Assembly (NCBI GenBank): GCA_964412195.1
Contig: CAYPNP010000001.1
Coordinates: forward strand, 186,001 to 250,000
Source: CAYPNP01 sp964412195
Lineage (GTDB): Bacteria > Acidobacteriota > JAAYUB01
DNA: 64,000 bases
Direction: 5' to 3'
The number at the start of each line of letters is the position of its first letter. Position 1 is the stretch's first letter. The translations under genes and the position numbers were made by a program. The notes below the pieces were generated by a model. The model saw only the letters and a list, made by a program, of their open reading frames with translations. It did not search any database and was not told the DNA's origin. Positions 45,188-53,506 of the stretch are shown here, piece by piece.

Positions 45188-45573
45188 GCGCGGTACTGAC
45201 GGACCTTGAGGAGCTGCTCCAGGAGCACGTCTCGAAAGACGTGTTCGAGCGATTGCGGGAAATCAACGGGCGGACGCTCCAGGCGGAGCGCGATCCCCGG
45301 CTTGTGGAGAAGTTCGCGAAACACGTCGAGTCCTGCCCGTCCTGCGTCGCGGCTGGGTTGTGCAAGAAGGCGCTGGGGATCTTCCTGCCGGCGGAAGACG
45401 TGATCTTCCTGTCGGCGAATCCCCTCCGCGATACTCCGGACGTCGTCGAGCTGCACCTGCGGCGGAAGACGACGGACGAGCTGGCGGCGATCGTGGCGGC
45501 TGACCCCGGGAACACGGCGCGGTACGTCAGCACGGCGCGGCGACTGCTGGAGGAACGGAGGTCGGTTCAATGA
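45184..45573 (+). CDS. Hypothetical phage protein with cysteine cluster
   Basis: 129 aa. Helical N-terminal half; SCPSCVAAGLCKKA gives C-x2-C-x5-C, resembling short anti-sigma-like or zinc motifs. Start overlaps the primase stop by 4 nt and its stop overlaps the next ATG by 4 nt. Unknown role. Confidence 0.65.
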   Translation: MSAVLTDLEELLQEHVSKDVFERLREINGRTLQAERDPRLVEKFAKHVESCPSCVAAGLCKKALGIFLPAEDVIFLSANPLRDTPDVVELHLRRKTTDELAAIVAADPGNTARYVSTARRLLEERRSVQ

Positions 45574-45791
45574 GGAACGTCGAGGGGAACGACGGCTGGC
45601 GGGAACGGTTCGTCCGGGAGCGATCCACGGGGGCGATCCTGAGCTTCCAGGAGCGGGCGAGCGACGGTTCCCGGCGGATCGTCCCGGTGGAAGGGGCGGC
45701 GGACATCCAAATCGAGGGCGAGTTCTGGGAGGAGAACGGCGTCCTGAACGTCCTGTTTCCGGGAGGCGCGGATGGCGTACGTCCTGTTTGA
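45570..45791 (+). CDS. Small hypothetical phage protein
   Basis: 73 aa, beta-rich (RRIVPVEGAADIQIEGEFW), ATGA-coupled to the gene before and overlapping the next by 20 nt. No recognised domain. Confidence 0.6.
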   Translation: MRNVEGNDGWRERFVRERSTGAILSFQERASDGSRRIVPVEGAADIQIEGEFWEENGVLNVLFPGGADGVRPV

Positions 45792-46080
45792 GCACGGCGA
45801 GTTTGACGAGATCCGGTGGTTCCAGCTCTTTACGCGGATGGATGGCGTCGTCCGGGCGTTCGCGGCGGTCCTCCGGGAGCGGCGGCGGAGCGGGGTGGGC
45901 GTGTCCGTCCTGGACGAGGGTCGGGTCGCGCTGATCGAGGCGGAGGGAGCGGATCAGGCGACGGTCGTCCGGTTCATCCCGGCGGGAGAGCTGGAGGAGT
46001 GGGAGGTCCTCCGGCGGAAAGTGCGGCGGCGGCTGCAGCAGCGAGAGGAGCTGCGGAGCTGGCGGAAAGTGTTTGCGTAG
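45772..46080 (+). CDS. Small hypothetical phage protein
   Basis: 102 aa, alpha/beta, with an Arg-rich helical C-terminus (VLRRKVRRRLQQREELRSW). GGAGGCG-type site before the ATG. Unknown family. An 80-bp gap follows before the ParB-like gene, with GGAGAGG at its end. Confidence 0.6.
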   Translation: MAYVLFEHGEFDEIRWFQLFTRMDGVVRAFAAVLRERRRSGVGVSVLDEGRVALIEAEGADQATVVRFIPAGELEEWEVLRRKVRRRLQQREELRSWRKVFA

Positions 46081-46160
46081 GGCGGGCCCGGGCGGGGGCG
46101 GCTTGGGGGGCGCTCCCGTCCGGGTCCTGGTACGCGGGAGTTCGGCGAAAGGAGAGGCGG

Positions 46161-46991
46161 ATGAAGGGCTGGAAGAATCGGATCGTCGGGTATCGCGACG
46201 TCCCGGTCGAGGAGATCCTGGCGAATCCACGGAACGCGCGGGTCCACGGCTGGGCGCAGGAGGAGGCGGTCGGAGCGCTCCTCCGGGAAGTGGGGATCGT
46301 TCAGAACGTCGTCATCAATCAGCGGACGGGACTGCTCGTCGACGGTCATCTCCGTCTCGCGCTGGCGATCCGGAGCGGGGAGAAGGTGCTCCCGGCGACG
46401 ATCGTCGATCTGAGCGAGGGGGAGGAGGCTCTCGTTCTGGCGACGCTCGATCCCCTCGGGAAGCTGGCGGAGCTGGATCCGGGGAAGCTTGATGCGCTCC
46501 TCCAGGAGTTCTCGACGGGGGAGGCGGCGCTTCAGGAGCTGCTCGCGGATCTCCGGGAGGAGTCCGGGCTGGAGGAGGAGGGTAACTCCGGCTCAGGCGG
46601 TCCGGGGGACGGAGAGACGATCCACGATCAGGCGATCCAGGTCGTCCCTCAGCGCGAGTACGTCGTCGTCTTGTGCGGGAGCGAGGCGGAGTGGGAGGAG
46701 CTGAAGCGGGCGCTGGCGCTCCGGCAGGTCCGGCGGGGCGGGTATCGTCCGGGTTCGGCGTTCGATGCGGTGGGGACGGAGCGGGTGATCCCGGCGGAGC
46801 GGTTGCTGGGGCTGATCGCGGCAGGATCGCCCAGGAGCGGCGATCCGGAGAAACCGGGGGTGGATGGGCGCGGGAGGAGGCGATCGCGGCAGGGGGGCGG
46901 CACGGGGCCGCGGCAGGACCCCGCGGCGGAGGCGCTCGATCTCCCGGCGGCGGATCTGGCGGACGTGATCGCGGAGGGACGGAGATGCTGA
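46161..46991 (+). CDS. ParB/Srx-type nuclease-fold protein
   Basis: 276 aa. The N-terminal ~90 residues match ParB-like domains: VPVEEILANPRNARVHG and NQRTGLLVDGHLRLALAI (the GHxR box). The rest is acidic and Gly-rich with no clear HTH, so it is not a partition ParB. Phage ParB-like proteins often sit beside DNA-modifying enzymes, and here the neighbour (7-nt overlap) is a glycosyltransferase. CTP hydrolysis or nicking are possible activities, unproven. Confidence 0.83.
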   Translation: MKGWKNRIVGYRDVPVEEILANPRNARVHGWAQEEAVGALLREVGIVQNVVINQRTGLLVDGHLRLALAIRSGEKVLPATIVDLSEGEEALVLATLDPLGKLAELDPGKLDALLQEFSTGEAALQELLADLREESGLEEEGNSGSGGPGDGETIHDQAIQVVPQREYVVVLCGSEAEWEELKRALALRQVRRGGYRPGSAFDAVGTERVIPAERLLGLIAAGSPRSGDPEKPGVDGRGRRRSRQGGGTGPRQDPAAEALDLPAADLADVIAEGRRC

Positions 46992-47713
46992 TCGCGATCC
47001 CGTCGAAAGGGCGTCCCCTGATCGGGCGAAGTGCGAAGACGCTCGCGAGCGCGATCCTGTTCGTCCCGGAGTCGGAGCGGGAGGGGTACGCGAAGGGTCA
47101 TCCGGGGCGGGAGATCGTCCCGGTGCCGGCGGATGTCCGGGGGATCACGCGGACGCGAAACTGGATCCTCGACTGGGCGGAGAAGCGGGGCGAGCGCTGG
47201 GTTGTGATGGTGGACGACGATCTGAAGGTCGCGGGCTGGATCCGGCTGGGGTACGCGAAGGGGAAGCACCGGAAGCTGACGTCGGAGGCGTGGGAGGCGG
47301 AGTTCGTCCGGCTCTTCGAAGTGATGGAGGGGATGAGCTTTCGGGTCTGGGGATTGAAGACGGAAAGCGCGATCCGTTCGACTTATCCGTATCGACCGTT
47401 CATCTTCCATACGTACCTGACGGCGAGCTGCATGGGAATCTTGAACGACGGGCGGACACGGTTTGAGGAGTCGTTCCCGGTGAAGGAGGATTACGAGCTG
47501 GGGCTCCGGCTGATCCGGGAGGACGGCGGGATCCTGGGAGCGCGATATCTCTACTGGGAGAACGATCATTGGACGCGGGAGGGCGGCTGCAAGTCGTACC
47601 GCACCCAGGCGGTTGAGGAGGAAGCGATCCGGCGGCTGATTGCGAAGTATCCGGGGATGATCCGGCGCGTCCGGCGCGGCGGGTCGGAGTATTCGATCGA
47701 GATCGAGTTCTAG
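46985..47713 (+). CDS. GT-A glycosyltransferase-like protein, possibly of the TET-associated (TAGT/GREB1-like) type
   Basis: 242 aa. N-terminal MLIAIPSKGRP, then RGITRTRNWILDWA and the metal/nucleotide-sugar motif VVMVDDDLKVAGW near residue 78, followed by SFPVKEDYELGLRLI. This layout matches phage GT-A enzymes described next to TET/JBP oxygenases, which glycosylate hydroxymethylated bases. No TET, thymidylate-hydroxymethylase or hydroxymethyl-cytosine gene is in the window, so the acceptor is unknown. Coupled to the ParB-like gene and 9 bp before the terminase genes. Confidence 0.68.
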   Translation: MLIAIPSKGRPLIGRSAKTLASAILFVPESEREGYAKGHPGREIVPVPADVRGITRTRNWILDWAEKRGERWVVMVDDDLKVAGWIRLGYAKGKHRKLTSEAWEAEFVRLFEVMEGMSFRVWGLKTESAIRSTYPYRPFIFHTYLTASCMGILNDGRTRFEESFPVKEDYELGLRLIREDGGILGARYLYWENDHWTREGGCKSYRTQAVEEEAIRRLIAKYPGMIRRVRRGGSEYSIEIEF

Positions 47714-47721
47714 GGGGAGGG

Positions 47722-48195
47722 ATGGGAGAGCACAAGCACGATTGGATGATGATCCGGGAGGAGTACATCTCGGGTGACGAGACGATCACGCTGGAGACGC
47801 TTCAGCGGAAGTATGCGATTTCGCCGAGCACGATGCGGAAGCGTTCGATGCGGGAGGGCTGGAGAGTTCTCCGGGAGAAGTTCCGGCTCCGGGCGCGCGA
47901 GGAGACGGTCGCGCGGCTGGCGAAGAAGGAGGCGTCGATCCGGGAGAAGCATCTCCGGCTGGGGTATGCGCTGCTGTCGAAAGCGGCGGAGCGTCTCCAG
48001 CGGCTCCAGTCGTCGGAGCTCGACGCGACGGAGACGCGGCTTTGGATCCAGGCGGGGACAGAGATCCAGCGGAAGGCGGTCGGGATTGCGGACGAGATGA
48101 AGGTCCGCCACGAGGTCGACGTGACGGAGCTGACGACGGAGCAGCTCGAACGGCTCCGAGACGGGGAGGATCCCGAAAGTGTCCTTCGCGGCTGA
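47722..48195 (+). CDS. Terminase small subunit
   Basis: 157 aa. An N-terminal HTH (TLETLQRKYAISPSTMRKRS) is followed by a helical oligomerisation region, the standard layout of small terminases that recognise the packaging site. GGGAGGG lies just upstream. Overlaps the large-subunit start by 17 nt. Confidence 0.83.
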   Translation: MGEHKHDWMMIREEYISGDETITLETLQRKYAISPSTMRKRSMREGWRVLREKFRLRAREETVARLAKKEASIREKHLRLGYALLSKAAERLQRLQSSELDATETRLWIQAGTEIQRKAVGIADEMKVRHEVDVTELTTEQLERLRDGEDPESVLRG

Positions 48196-49690
48196 GGCTC
48201 AGAAGACGACGGTCCAACTCAAAGCGGAGGCGGAGTTGGAGCTGCGGCGCCGGCGCGGGGACGCGTGCGGCGGGGGAGGGAAGCAGCTCTCGCCGAAGCA
48301 GCGGGCGGCGGTCGAGTCGGAGGCGTTCGAGACGCTCTACGGAGGCGCGGCGGGCGGCGGGAAGACGTTCCTGCTGACGTGGCTCGCGCGGTTCGGAGCG
48401 CACCGGCGGGCGCTGCTGCTGCGGCGGACGTACCCGATGCTGGAGGACTCGCTGATCCTGGAATCCAAAAACCTGTACGGCGACCCCAGGTACTACAACT
48501 CGTCCCGGCACGTCTGGGAGCTTCCTGGGAAGGCGGGGCGGCGGATCCGGCTGGGGCATTGCAAGGATGACGCGAGCGTCTTCGGGTATCAATCGGCGGA
48601 GTTTGACTTCCTGGGAGTAGACGAGGGAAGTCAGTTCACGGAATTCCAGTATCTCTATCTCCTCTCGCGGCTCCGGTCGACGCGGGTGGGACAGCGCGTT
48701 CGGGCGATCGTCTGCTCGAATCCGGGCGGGGAAGGTCATCGGTGGATCAAGCGGCGCTGGGCGGCGTGGCTGGACAAGCGACACCCGAATCCGGCGAAGC
48801 CGGGAGAGCTGCGGTGGTACAAGCAGCTCCCGGAGGGGGAGGAAGTCGAGACGACGGCGGACGATCCCCTGGGGCGGAGCCGGACGTTCATTCCGGCGCT
48901 GCTGGGGGATAACCTTCACTTGCCGGCGGATTACATCGCGACGCTGAATCTGCTCCCGGAGCCGTACCGGACGCAGTTGATCGCGGGCGACTGGGCGATC
49001 GGGGAGGAGGACGGCGCGTTCCAGCTCTTCCCGACGGACTGGGTTGAGGAAGCGATGGCGCGCTGGAAGGCGAACGGCGGGGAGGAGTTCCCCCTGATGT
49101 CGATCGGTGTCGACGTCGCGCGCGGCGGTCCGGCGGAGACGGTCCTGGTGGGGAATCGGGGGGAGTGGTTCTCGATGCCGCTTCGGTTCCCTGGAGTACT
49201 GACGAAATCCGGGGCGAAGGTTGGGGCGCTGATCGTCGGGATGCGGGAGAGCTGGACGGTCGTCGGACTGGACATCCTGGGGGTTGGATCGGCGGTCGAG
49301 GATGTCCTGAAGGAGAACGAGATCCCGTACGAGCCGATCAACTTTGCGGTGAGTTCGAACGAGCGGGATCGGAGCGGGCGGTTGAAGATGGTGAATGTCC
49401 GCGCGGCGGCGTACTGGAAGCTCCGGGAGGCGCTCGACCCGAAGAACCAGACGGGGATCCAGCTCCCTCCGGATCCGAAGCTCCGCGCGGAGCTGCTGGA
49501 GATCAAGTGGGAGCTGGCGCTGCGAGGGGTGAAGATCGAGGAGAAGGACGATATCGCGAAGCGCTTGAAGCGGTCCCCGGATTCGGCGGACGCGCTGGTG
49601 AACGCGTACTGGACTTCGTATGGGAGATCGATCCCGTTCGTCGAGACGGGAGGACGGCGGGAGATGGTTGAAAAGCTGAGGGAGTACTGA
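48179..49690 (+). CDS. Terminase large subunit
   Basis: 503 aa from a GTG with GGAGG 9 nt upstream. ATPase: Walker A YGGAAGGGKTFLL near residue 55, Walker B FDFLGVDEGSQF near 135, coupling motif IVCSNPGGEG. C-terminal RNase-H-like nuclease: SIGVDVARGGPAE and VGLDILGVGSAVEDVL. It drives DNA translocation into the prohead and cuts the concatemer. Belongs to the Mu/T4-like terminase_6 group by overall layout. Confidence 0.95.
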   Translation: MSFAAEAQKTTVQLKAEAELELRRRRGDACGGGGKQLSPKQRAAVESEAFETLYGGAAGGGKTFLLTWLARFGAHRRALLLRRTYPMLEDSLILESKNLYGDPRYYNSSRHVWELPGKAGRRIRLGHCKDDASVFGYQSAEFDFLGVDEGSQFTEFQYLYLLSRLRSTRVGQRVRAIVCSNPGGEGHRWIKRRWAAWLDKRHPNPAKPGELRWYKQLPEGEEVETTADDPLGRSRTFIPALLGDNLHLPADYIATLNLLPEPYRTQLIAGDWAIGEEDGAFQLFPTDWVEEAMARWKANGGEEFPLMSIGVDVARGGPAETVLVGNRGEWFSMPLRFPGVLTKSGAKVGALIVGMRESWTVVGLDILGVGSAVEDVLKENEIPYEPINFAVSSNERDRSGRLKMVNVRAAAYWKLREALDPKNQTGIQLPPDPKLRAELLEIKWELALRGVKIEEKDDIAKRLKRSPDSADALVNAYWTSYGRSIPFVETGGRREMVEKLREY

Positions 49691-49705
49691 GTGAAGGAGA
49701 AGGAG

Positions 49706-49936
49706 ATGGCTTCGGAAGTCTGCTCGATTTGCGGTGAGGTGAAGCTGCTCGGTGCGGATGCGTGGAAACGTCCTCTCTCGACGACTCAGGTCGCGGAGCT
49801 GCTGGGCGTGTCCCGGCAGACGGTTCACGCGTGGATTGTCCAGGGGCGGATTCCGGCGAAGCGTCACGGGCGGAATTGGAAGGTTCCGCGCGAGCTCGTC
49901 GACGGCATTTTGAAGGGGGAATTTCGGGTCGATTGA
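49706..49936 (+). CDS. Small HTH protein (MerR/excisionase-like)
   Basis: 76 aa from ATG 49706 with AAGGAG 6 nt upstream; a GTG at 49691 is possible. N-terminal CSICGEV (C-x2-C), then a clear helix-turn-helix LSTTQVAELLGVSRQTVHAW with wing GRIPAKRHGRNWKVP. It may regulate late genes or bind the packaging region. Located between terminase and portal. Confidence 0.82.
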   Translation: MASEVCSICGEVKLLGADAWKRPLSTTQVAELLGVSRQTVHAWIVQGRIPAKRHGRNWKVPRELVDGILKGEFRVD

Positions 49937-49944
49937 AAATTTAA

Positions 49945-49974
49945 TGTCCAGTCTGTCTATCCTGTCCAGCCTGT
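49945..49974 (+). repeat. Pair of direct repeats TGTCCAGNCTGT
   Basis: TGTCCAGTCTGT (49945-49956) and TGTCCAGCCTGT (49963-49974), period 18 bp, in the 84-bp AT-richer gap between the HTH gene and the portal gene. Possible binding site for the HTH protein or part of a packaging or promoter site. Confidence 0.5.
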
Positions 49975-50020
49975 AAAGGCAATCCCCGGAGAAGTTTGTT
50001 AGGGTTGGAGCTGAGGGAGT

Positions 50021-51508
50021 ATGGCGAAGAGACTCTACGTCGACCCGTACAGCTTCGTCGAGATCAGCGAGGACCGATCGGTCCTTGCGTCCGAGTTCGC
50101 GTCCCGCGATCGATCTCCGGACTTCACCCGCTACATGATGACGCTTCCCGATCCGGATCCGGTCCTCCGGAAGATGGGGAAGGATTTGACGGTCTATCGG
50201 GATCTCCTGTCGGACGCCCATGTCTGGGCGACGACGGACTCCAGGTTTTCCGGGCTGCTCCGGAAGGAGTGGGCGATCGAGGAGGCGGACAAGTCGGCTG
50301 GAGCGGCGAAGGCGGCGGAGATCTCGCGGGAGGCGTTCCGGAGACTGAACGTCGATCAGATCGTCGGGGACGCGCTGGAGGCGGTCCTGTACGGGTACGC
50401 GGTCCTGGAGCTGATCTGGGATGATATCGACGGGTACTGGCTTCCGAAGGCGATCGTGGGGAAGCCGCAGGAGTGGTTCCCTTTCGACGTCGACGGGAAA
50501 CTCCGGTTCAAGTCGAAAGAACACCCGATCCACGGGGAGGAGGTCCCGGACTACAAGTTCGTCGTCGTCCAGAACCGCCCCCGGTACATGAATCCCTACG
50601 GGGAACGGGTCCTCTCCCGGTGCTTCTGGCCGGTGACGTTCAAGCGCGGCGGGCTGAAGTTCTGGGCGATGTTCACGGAACGGTACGGGATGCCGTTCCT
50701 GGTCGGGAAAGTCCCGAGTTCGATGCGGAAGGCGGACCGGGAAGACTTGAAGGACAAACTGATCGCGATGATCCAGGACGCGGTCGCGGTGATCCCGGAC
50801 GACTCGTCCGTCGAGATCCTGACGGACGCGTCGCGGTCGTCCTCGTCGGATCTGTACTGGAAGCTGGTGTCGGCTTGCAACGCGGAGGTGTCCAAGGCGG
50901 TCGTCGGGCAGACGCTGACGACGGAGATCGGGGAGACGGGCGGCGCGTACGCGGCGAGCGAGACTCACAACGAGGTCCGGGGAGATATCGTCGATCGGGA
51001 CGGGAAGCTAGTCGCGGGGGCGTTCGACACGATCCTGCGCTGGATCGCGGAGTTCAACGTCGCGGGTGCTCCGGCGGCGCGCTGGAAGTGGCAGGAGGAG
51101 GAGGACATCCGGACAGATCTGGCGGAGCGCGACGGGAAGCTTCGCGATCAGGGGGTTCGGTTCACTCCGAAGTACTACGAACGGAAGTACGGCTTCGCGA
51201 CTGACGAGTTCGAGATCCGGGAATCGGCTCCGGCGGTCCCCGTCCAGTTTGCGGAGCGATCGGGCGGCCGGAAGGTTGACGAGCTGGCGGCGGCGGCGGC
51301 TCGCGATGCGGCGCCGGCGCTCAAGGGGATGGTTGAGACGGTGATCGAGGAGGCGCGGAAGGCGTCGACTTTCGAGGAACTCGTCGAACGAGTTTATGCG
51401 ATCTATCCAAAGCTCGACGTAAAGCAGATGACTAAGATCCTGTCGCGGGCGCGATTCGGCGCGGAGGCGCTGGGGCGAGTCGAGGCGGGTGAGGAGGTCG
51501 GGCGGTGA
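50021..51508 (+). CDS. Portal protein, DUF935 (Mu gp29-like)
   Basis: 495 aa. Typical DUF935 segments: RDLLSDAHVWATTDSRFSGL, GYAVLELIWDDIDGYWLP, RYGMPFLVGKVP and VVGQTLTTEIGETGGAYAA. Forms the dodecameric DNA gate at one capsid vertex. GGGAG precedes the ATG. Its stop overlaps the MuF start by 4 nt. Family length is usual (about 500 aa). Confidence 0.93.
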   Translation: MAKRLYVDPYSFVEISEDRSVLASEFASRDRSPDFTRYMMTLPDPDPVLRKMGKDLTVYRDLLSDAHVWATTDSRFSGLLRKEWAIEEADKSAGAAKAAEISREAFRRLNVDQIVGDALEAVLYGYAVLELIWDDIDGYWLPKAIVGKPQEWFPFDVDGKLRFKSKEHPIHGEEVPDYKFVVVQNRPRYMNPYGERVLSRCFWPVTFKRGGLKFWAMFTERYGMPFLVGKVPSSMRKADREDLKDKLIAMIQDAVAVIPDDSSVEILTDASRSSSSDLYWKLVSACNAEVSKAVVGQTLTTEIGETGGAYAASETHNEVRGDIVDRDGKLVAGAFDTILRWIAEFNVAGAPAARWKWQEEEDIRTDLAERDGKLRDQGVRFTPKYYERKYGFATDEFEIRESAPAVPVQFAERSGGRKVDELAAAAARDAAPALKGMVETVIEEARKASTFEELVERVYAIYPKLDVKQMTKILSRARFGAEALGRVEAGEEVGR

Positions 51509-53190
51509 AGGTGAACGCGCTCGATCCGAAGTCGTTCGGGGAGTTCTGCCAGTCGGAGGCGGGGCGGGCGATTCTGGCGGGGGCGGTCCTCGCGGAGTTT
51601 GCGGAAGTCCCGGTCGGTTACGAGAAGCTCCCTCCGGAAGTCGCGATGGAGTTCCTCCGGACGAAGAAGTATCAGACGAGCTGGAATTGGTTCGACGTCT
51701 GGCAGCGGGAGCATGAGGGGGCGTTCACGGTTGCTCATCTACTGAAGGCGGACGTCCTGAAAGATATCCGGAATCAGGTTCAGCGGGCGCTCGACGAGGG
51801 GATCTCGCTGGGCGAGTTCAAGGACAAGCTGATCCCGGCGCTCCAGGCGAAAGGCTGGTGGGGACGGCTGACGGAGGTGAGTCCGAAGACGGGTCTCCCG
51901 GAGGCGTACGAGGCGGGCTCTCCCTGGAGGCTGGACACGATCTTCCGGACGAATCTCGCGGTCGCGTACGCGCGCGGGCGCTATCGGGCGATGATCGAGA
52001 ACATCGAGGTCGCGCCGTTCTGGATGTACGTCGCCGTGATGGACGAACGGACGCGCGAGGAGCACGCAAAGCTGAGCGGGAAGGTGTTCCGGGCGGACGA
52101 TCCGGTCTGGGGCAGGATCTTCCCGCCGAACGACTGGGGCTGTCGCTGCAACGTGATCGCGCTGACGGTGGATCAGGTTCGGGCGATGGGGCTCACGATC
52201 TCGCGCGGGACGGATGGGAACGGGGTGATCCTGCCCGAGTTCGATGTCGTCCCGGACGAGTGGGCGTTTAATCCGGGGGGCGATCATGCGATCGATGCTC
52301 TGATCCGGGCGAAGATCGATGAGATGGAGAAGGAGCTCGCGGCGGAAGTCCAGAAGTCGCTCGTCCCGGTCGTCGAGGGTCTGTGCGCGAAGTTCAATGC
52401 GGAGATGTTCCGGGCGGTCGCGGATCTCAATCCCCTGATGGAAGAGTACTCGGACAACAACCCGTTCATGTTCCGTTCACCGATCGGCTTTGGAAAGATC
52501 AAGCTCGGGGATCGGCGGATGCGCGGGTTCATGCAGACGTGGGCTTCTCTCGGCCAGTTCGAAATCAGCCCTCGTTCGATCGACCGGCAGGACGTCCGGC
52601 TGCTGGCGGACGGGACGAAGAAGCTGTTTGATCGACGGTCGAGCGCGGCGGATCTGCTGATCGAGGCGGTGCGAAAGATCGCGAAGAAGGAATCACTGAC
52701 GCTGCTGGAGGAGGAGGCGGTCTTCGCGCTCTATCACGAGATCGTTCACAACGCGGCGCAGCGGTACGTGGGCTACACGGGGAAGCGGCTAATCGATCAA
52801 GTGATGGAGACGATGACGGACCTGACAGCGCGGCACCATTACGACGTGTTTCTCCGGGAGCTGGGGGCGGAGCCGCTCTGGAGGCAGGAGATCCTCACGG
52901 GGAAGAACATCGGGTACGTCCATCAGTGCAAGAACGTGACGAAGCTGATCGAGTGGCTGGGGATCGACGCGAAGCTGGTCCCGGCGGCGATCCGGGAGAT
53001 TGCGATCGATGTCGAGCACCTGCAGATGGAGGAGAAGCTGCTGGAGTTCCTCCGGGATAACGCGAAGGAAAAGTCCGCGAAGGGATGGAACCAGGTCCTC
53101 CGGACGCTGATCCGGGGTGCGATGCGGGATACGTGGTGGGCGTTCGAGGCGAAGCTGGGGAAGCTGATTCCGAAGGGGGCGATCCAGTGA
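51505..53190 (+). CDS. MuF (gp30-like) minor head protein with C-terminal HExxH domain
   Basis: 561 aa from GTG 51505. Residues ~1-260 are the Mu F/gp30 domain: TNLAVAYARGRYRAM, MDERTREEHAKLSGKVF and FPPNDWGCRCNVIAL. Residues ~270-561 are an extra domain with H411-E-I-V-H415 in a helix and E435 twenty residues later (VMETMTDLTARHH), a pattern that fits a gluzincin-type metallopeptidase. MuF proteins enter the virion and often carry C-terminal toxin or enzyme domains (known for MuF-fused effectors). The HExxH domain could be delivered into the cell; that is inference. Confidence 0.85.
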   Translation: MKVNALDPKSFGEFCQSEAGRAILAGAVLAEFAEVPVGYEKLPPEVAMEFLRTKKYQTSWNWFDVWQREHEGAFTVAHLLKADVLKDIRNQVQRALDEGISLGEFKDKLIPALQAKGWWGRLTEVSPKTGLPEAYEAGSPWRLDTIFRTNLAVAYARGRYRAMIENIEVAPFWMYVAVMDERTREEHAKLSGKVFRADDPVWGRIFPPNDWGCRCNVIALTVDQVRAMGLTISRGTDGNGVILPEFDVVPDEWAFNPGGDHAIDALIRAKIDEMEKELAAEVQKSLVPVVEGLCAKFNAEMFRAVADLNPLMEEYSDNNPFMFRSPIGFGKIKLGDRRMRGFMQTWASLGQFEISPRSIDRQDVRLLADGTKKLFDRRSSAADLLIEAVRKIAKKESLTLLEEEAVFALYHEIVHNAAQRYVGYTGKRLIDQVMETMTDLTARHHYDVFLRELGAEPLWRQEILTGKNIGYVHQCKNVTKLIEWLGIDAKLVPAAIREIAIDVEHLQMEEKLLEFLRDNAKEKSAKGWNQVLRTLIRGAMRDTWWAFEAKLGKLIPKGAIQ

Positions 53191-53192
53191 GA

Positions 53193-53432
53193 TCAGGGAG
53201 CGAGGTCGTCCACTTCAAGGGAACGCCGGATCTCGGGATCCTGGATCCGGGCGCGGTACTTCTGAGCGGTCCGGTCGTCGCCGCGGTGCTGGAAGAGGGC
53301 CCAGAGGTCCGCGAGGATCGAGTCGGGATCGGTCTGAAATTCGGCGTAGGACTCGCGGGTAGCTGCGGGATCGCCGATGACCTCCATCAGCTCTTCCGGG
53401 GTCGGGGAATGATCGAAGATGGTCTCGGACAT
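53193..53432 (-). CDS. Antisense-oriented accessory gene (moron candidate)
   Basis: 79 aa on the minus strand inside a plus-strand structural operon, filling the 316-bp space between MuF and the protease/scaffold gene. Start ATG 53432 has GAGGAGGG 8-9 nt upstream; an extension to 53474 has no site. Acidic helical protein (TPEELMEVIGDPAATRESY, SILADLWALFQHRG). Not a shadow of another ORF, because no plus-strand gene covers it. Unknown function; likely expressed in the lysogen if it has its own promoter. Confidence 0.7.
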   Translation of the reverse strand: MSETIFDHSPTPEELMEVIGDPAATRESYAEFQTDPDSILADLWALFQHRGDDRTAQKYRARIQDPEIRRSLEVDDLAP

Positions 53433-53506
53433 GACGCGCGCCCTCCTCTCGTGTCGCTGGAGAGAGCGTACCACGGGAGGTCAAGGAAACGTGACGAGGT
53501 GAAACG

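Noticed and set aside
46073..46492. Plus-strand open frame starting in the gap before the ParB-like gene
   Set aside because: Arg/Gly/Ser low-complexity translation overlapping the ParB domain in another frame.
47786..50968. Long minus-strand open frame (~1060 codons) under terminase and portal
   Set aside because: Arg/Pro-rich translation without domains; it crosses several well-supported plus-strand genes. The same holds for the frames at 59276-62293, 42119-44236 and 55574-57304.
53193..53432. Treating the minus-strand ORF as a shadow of a plus-strand gene
   Set aside because: The plus-strand frame here (53085-53510) runs on from the MuF gene in another frame and lacks a start site, while the minus frame has a strong Shine-Dalgarno and fills a gap.
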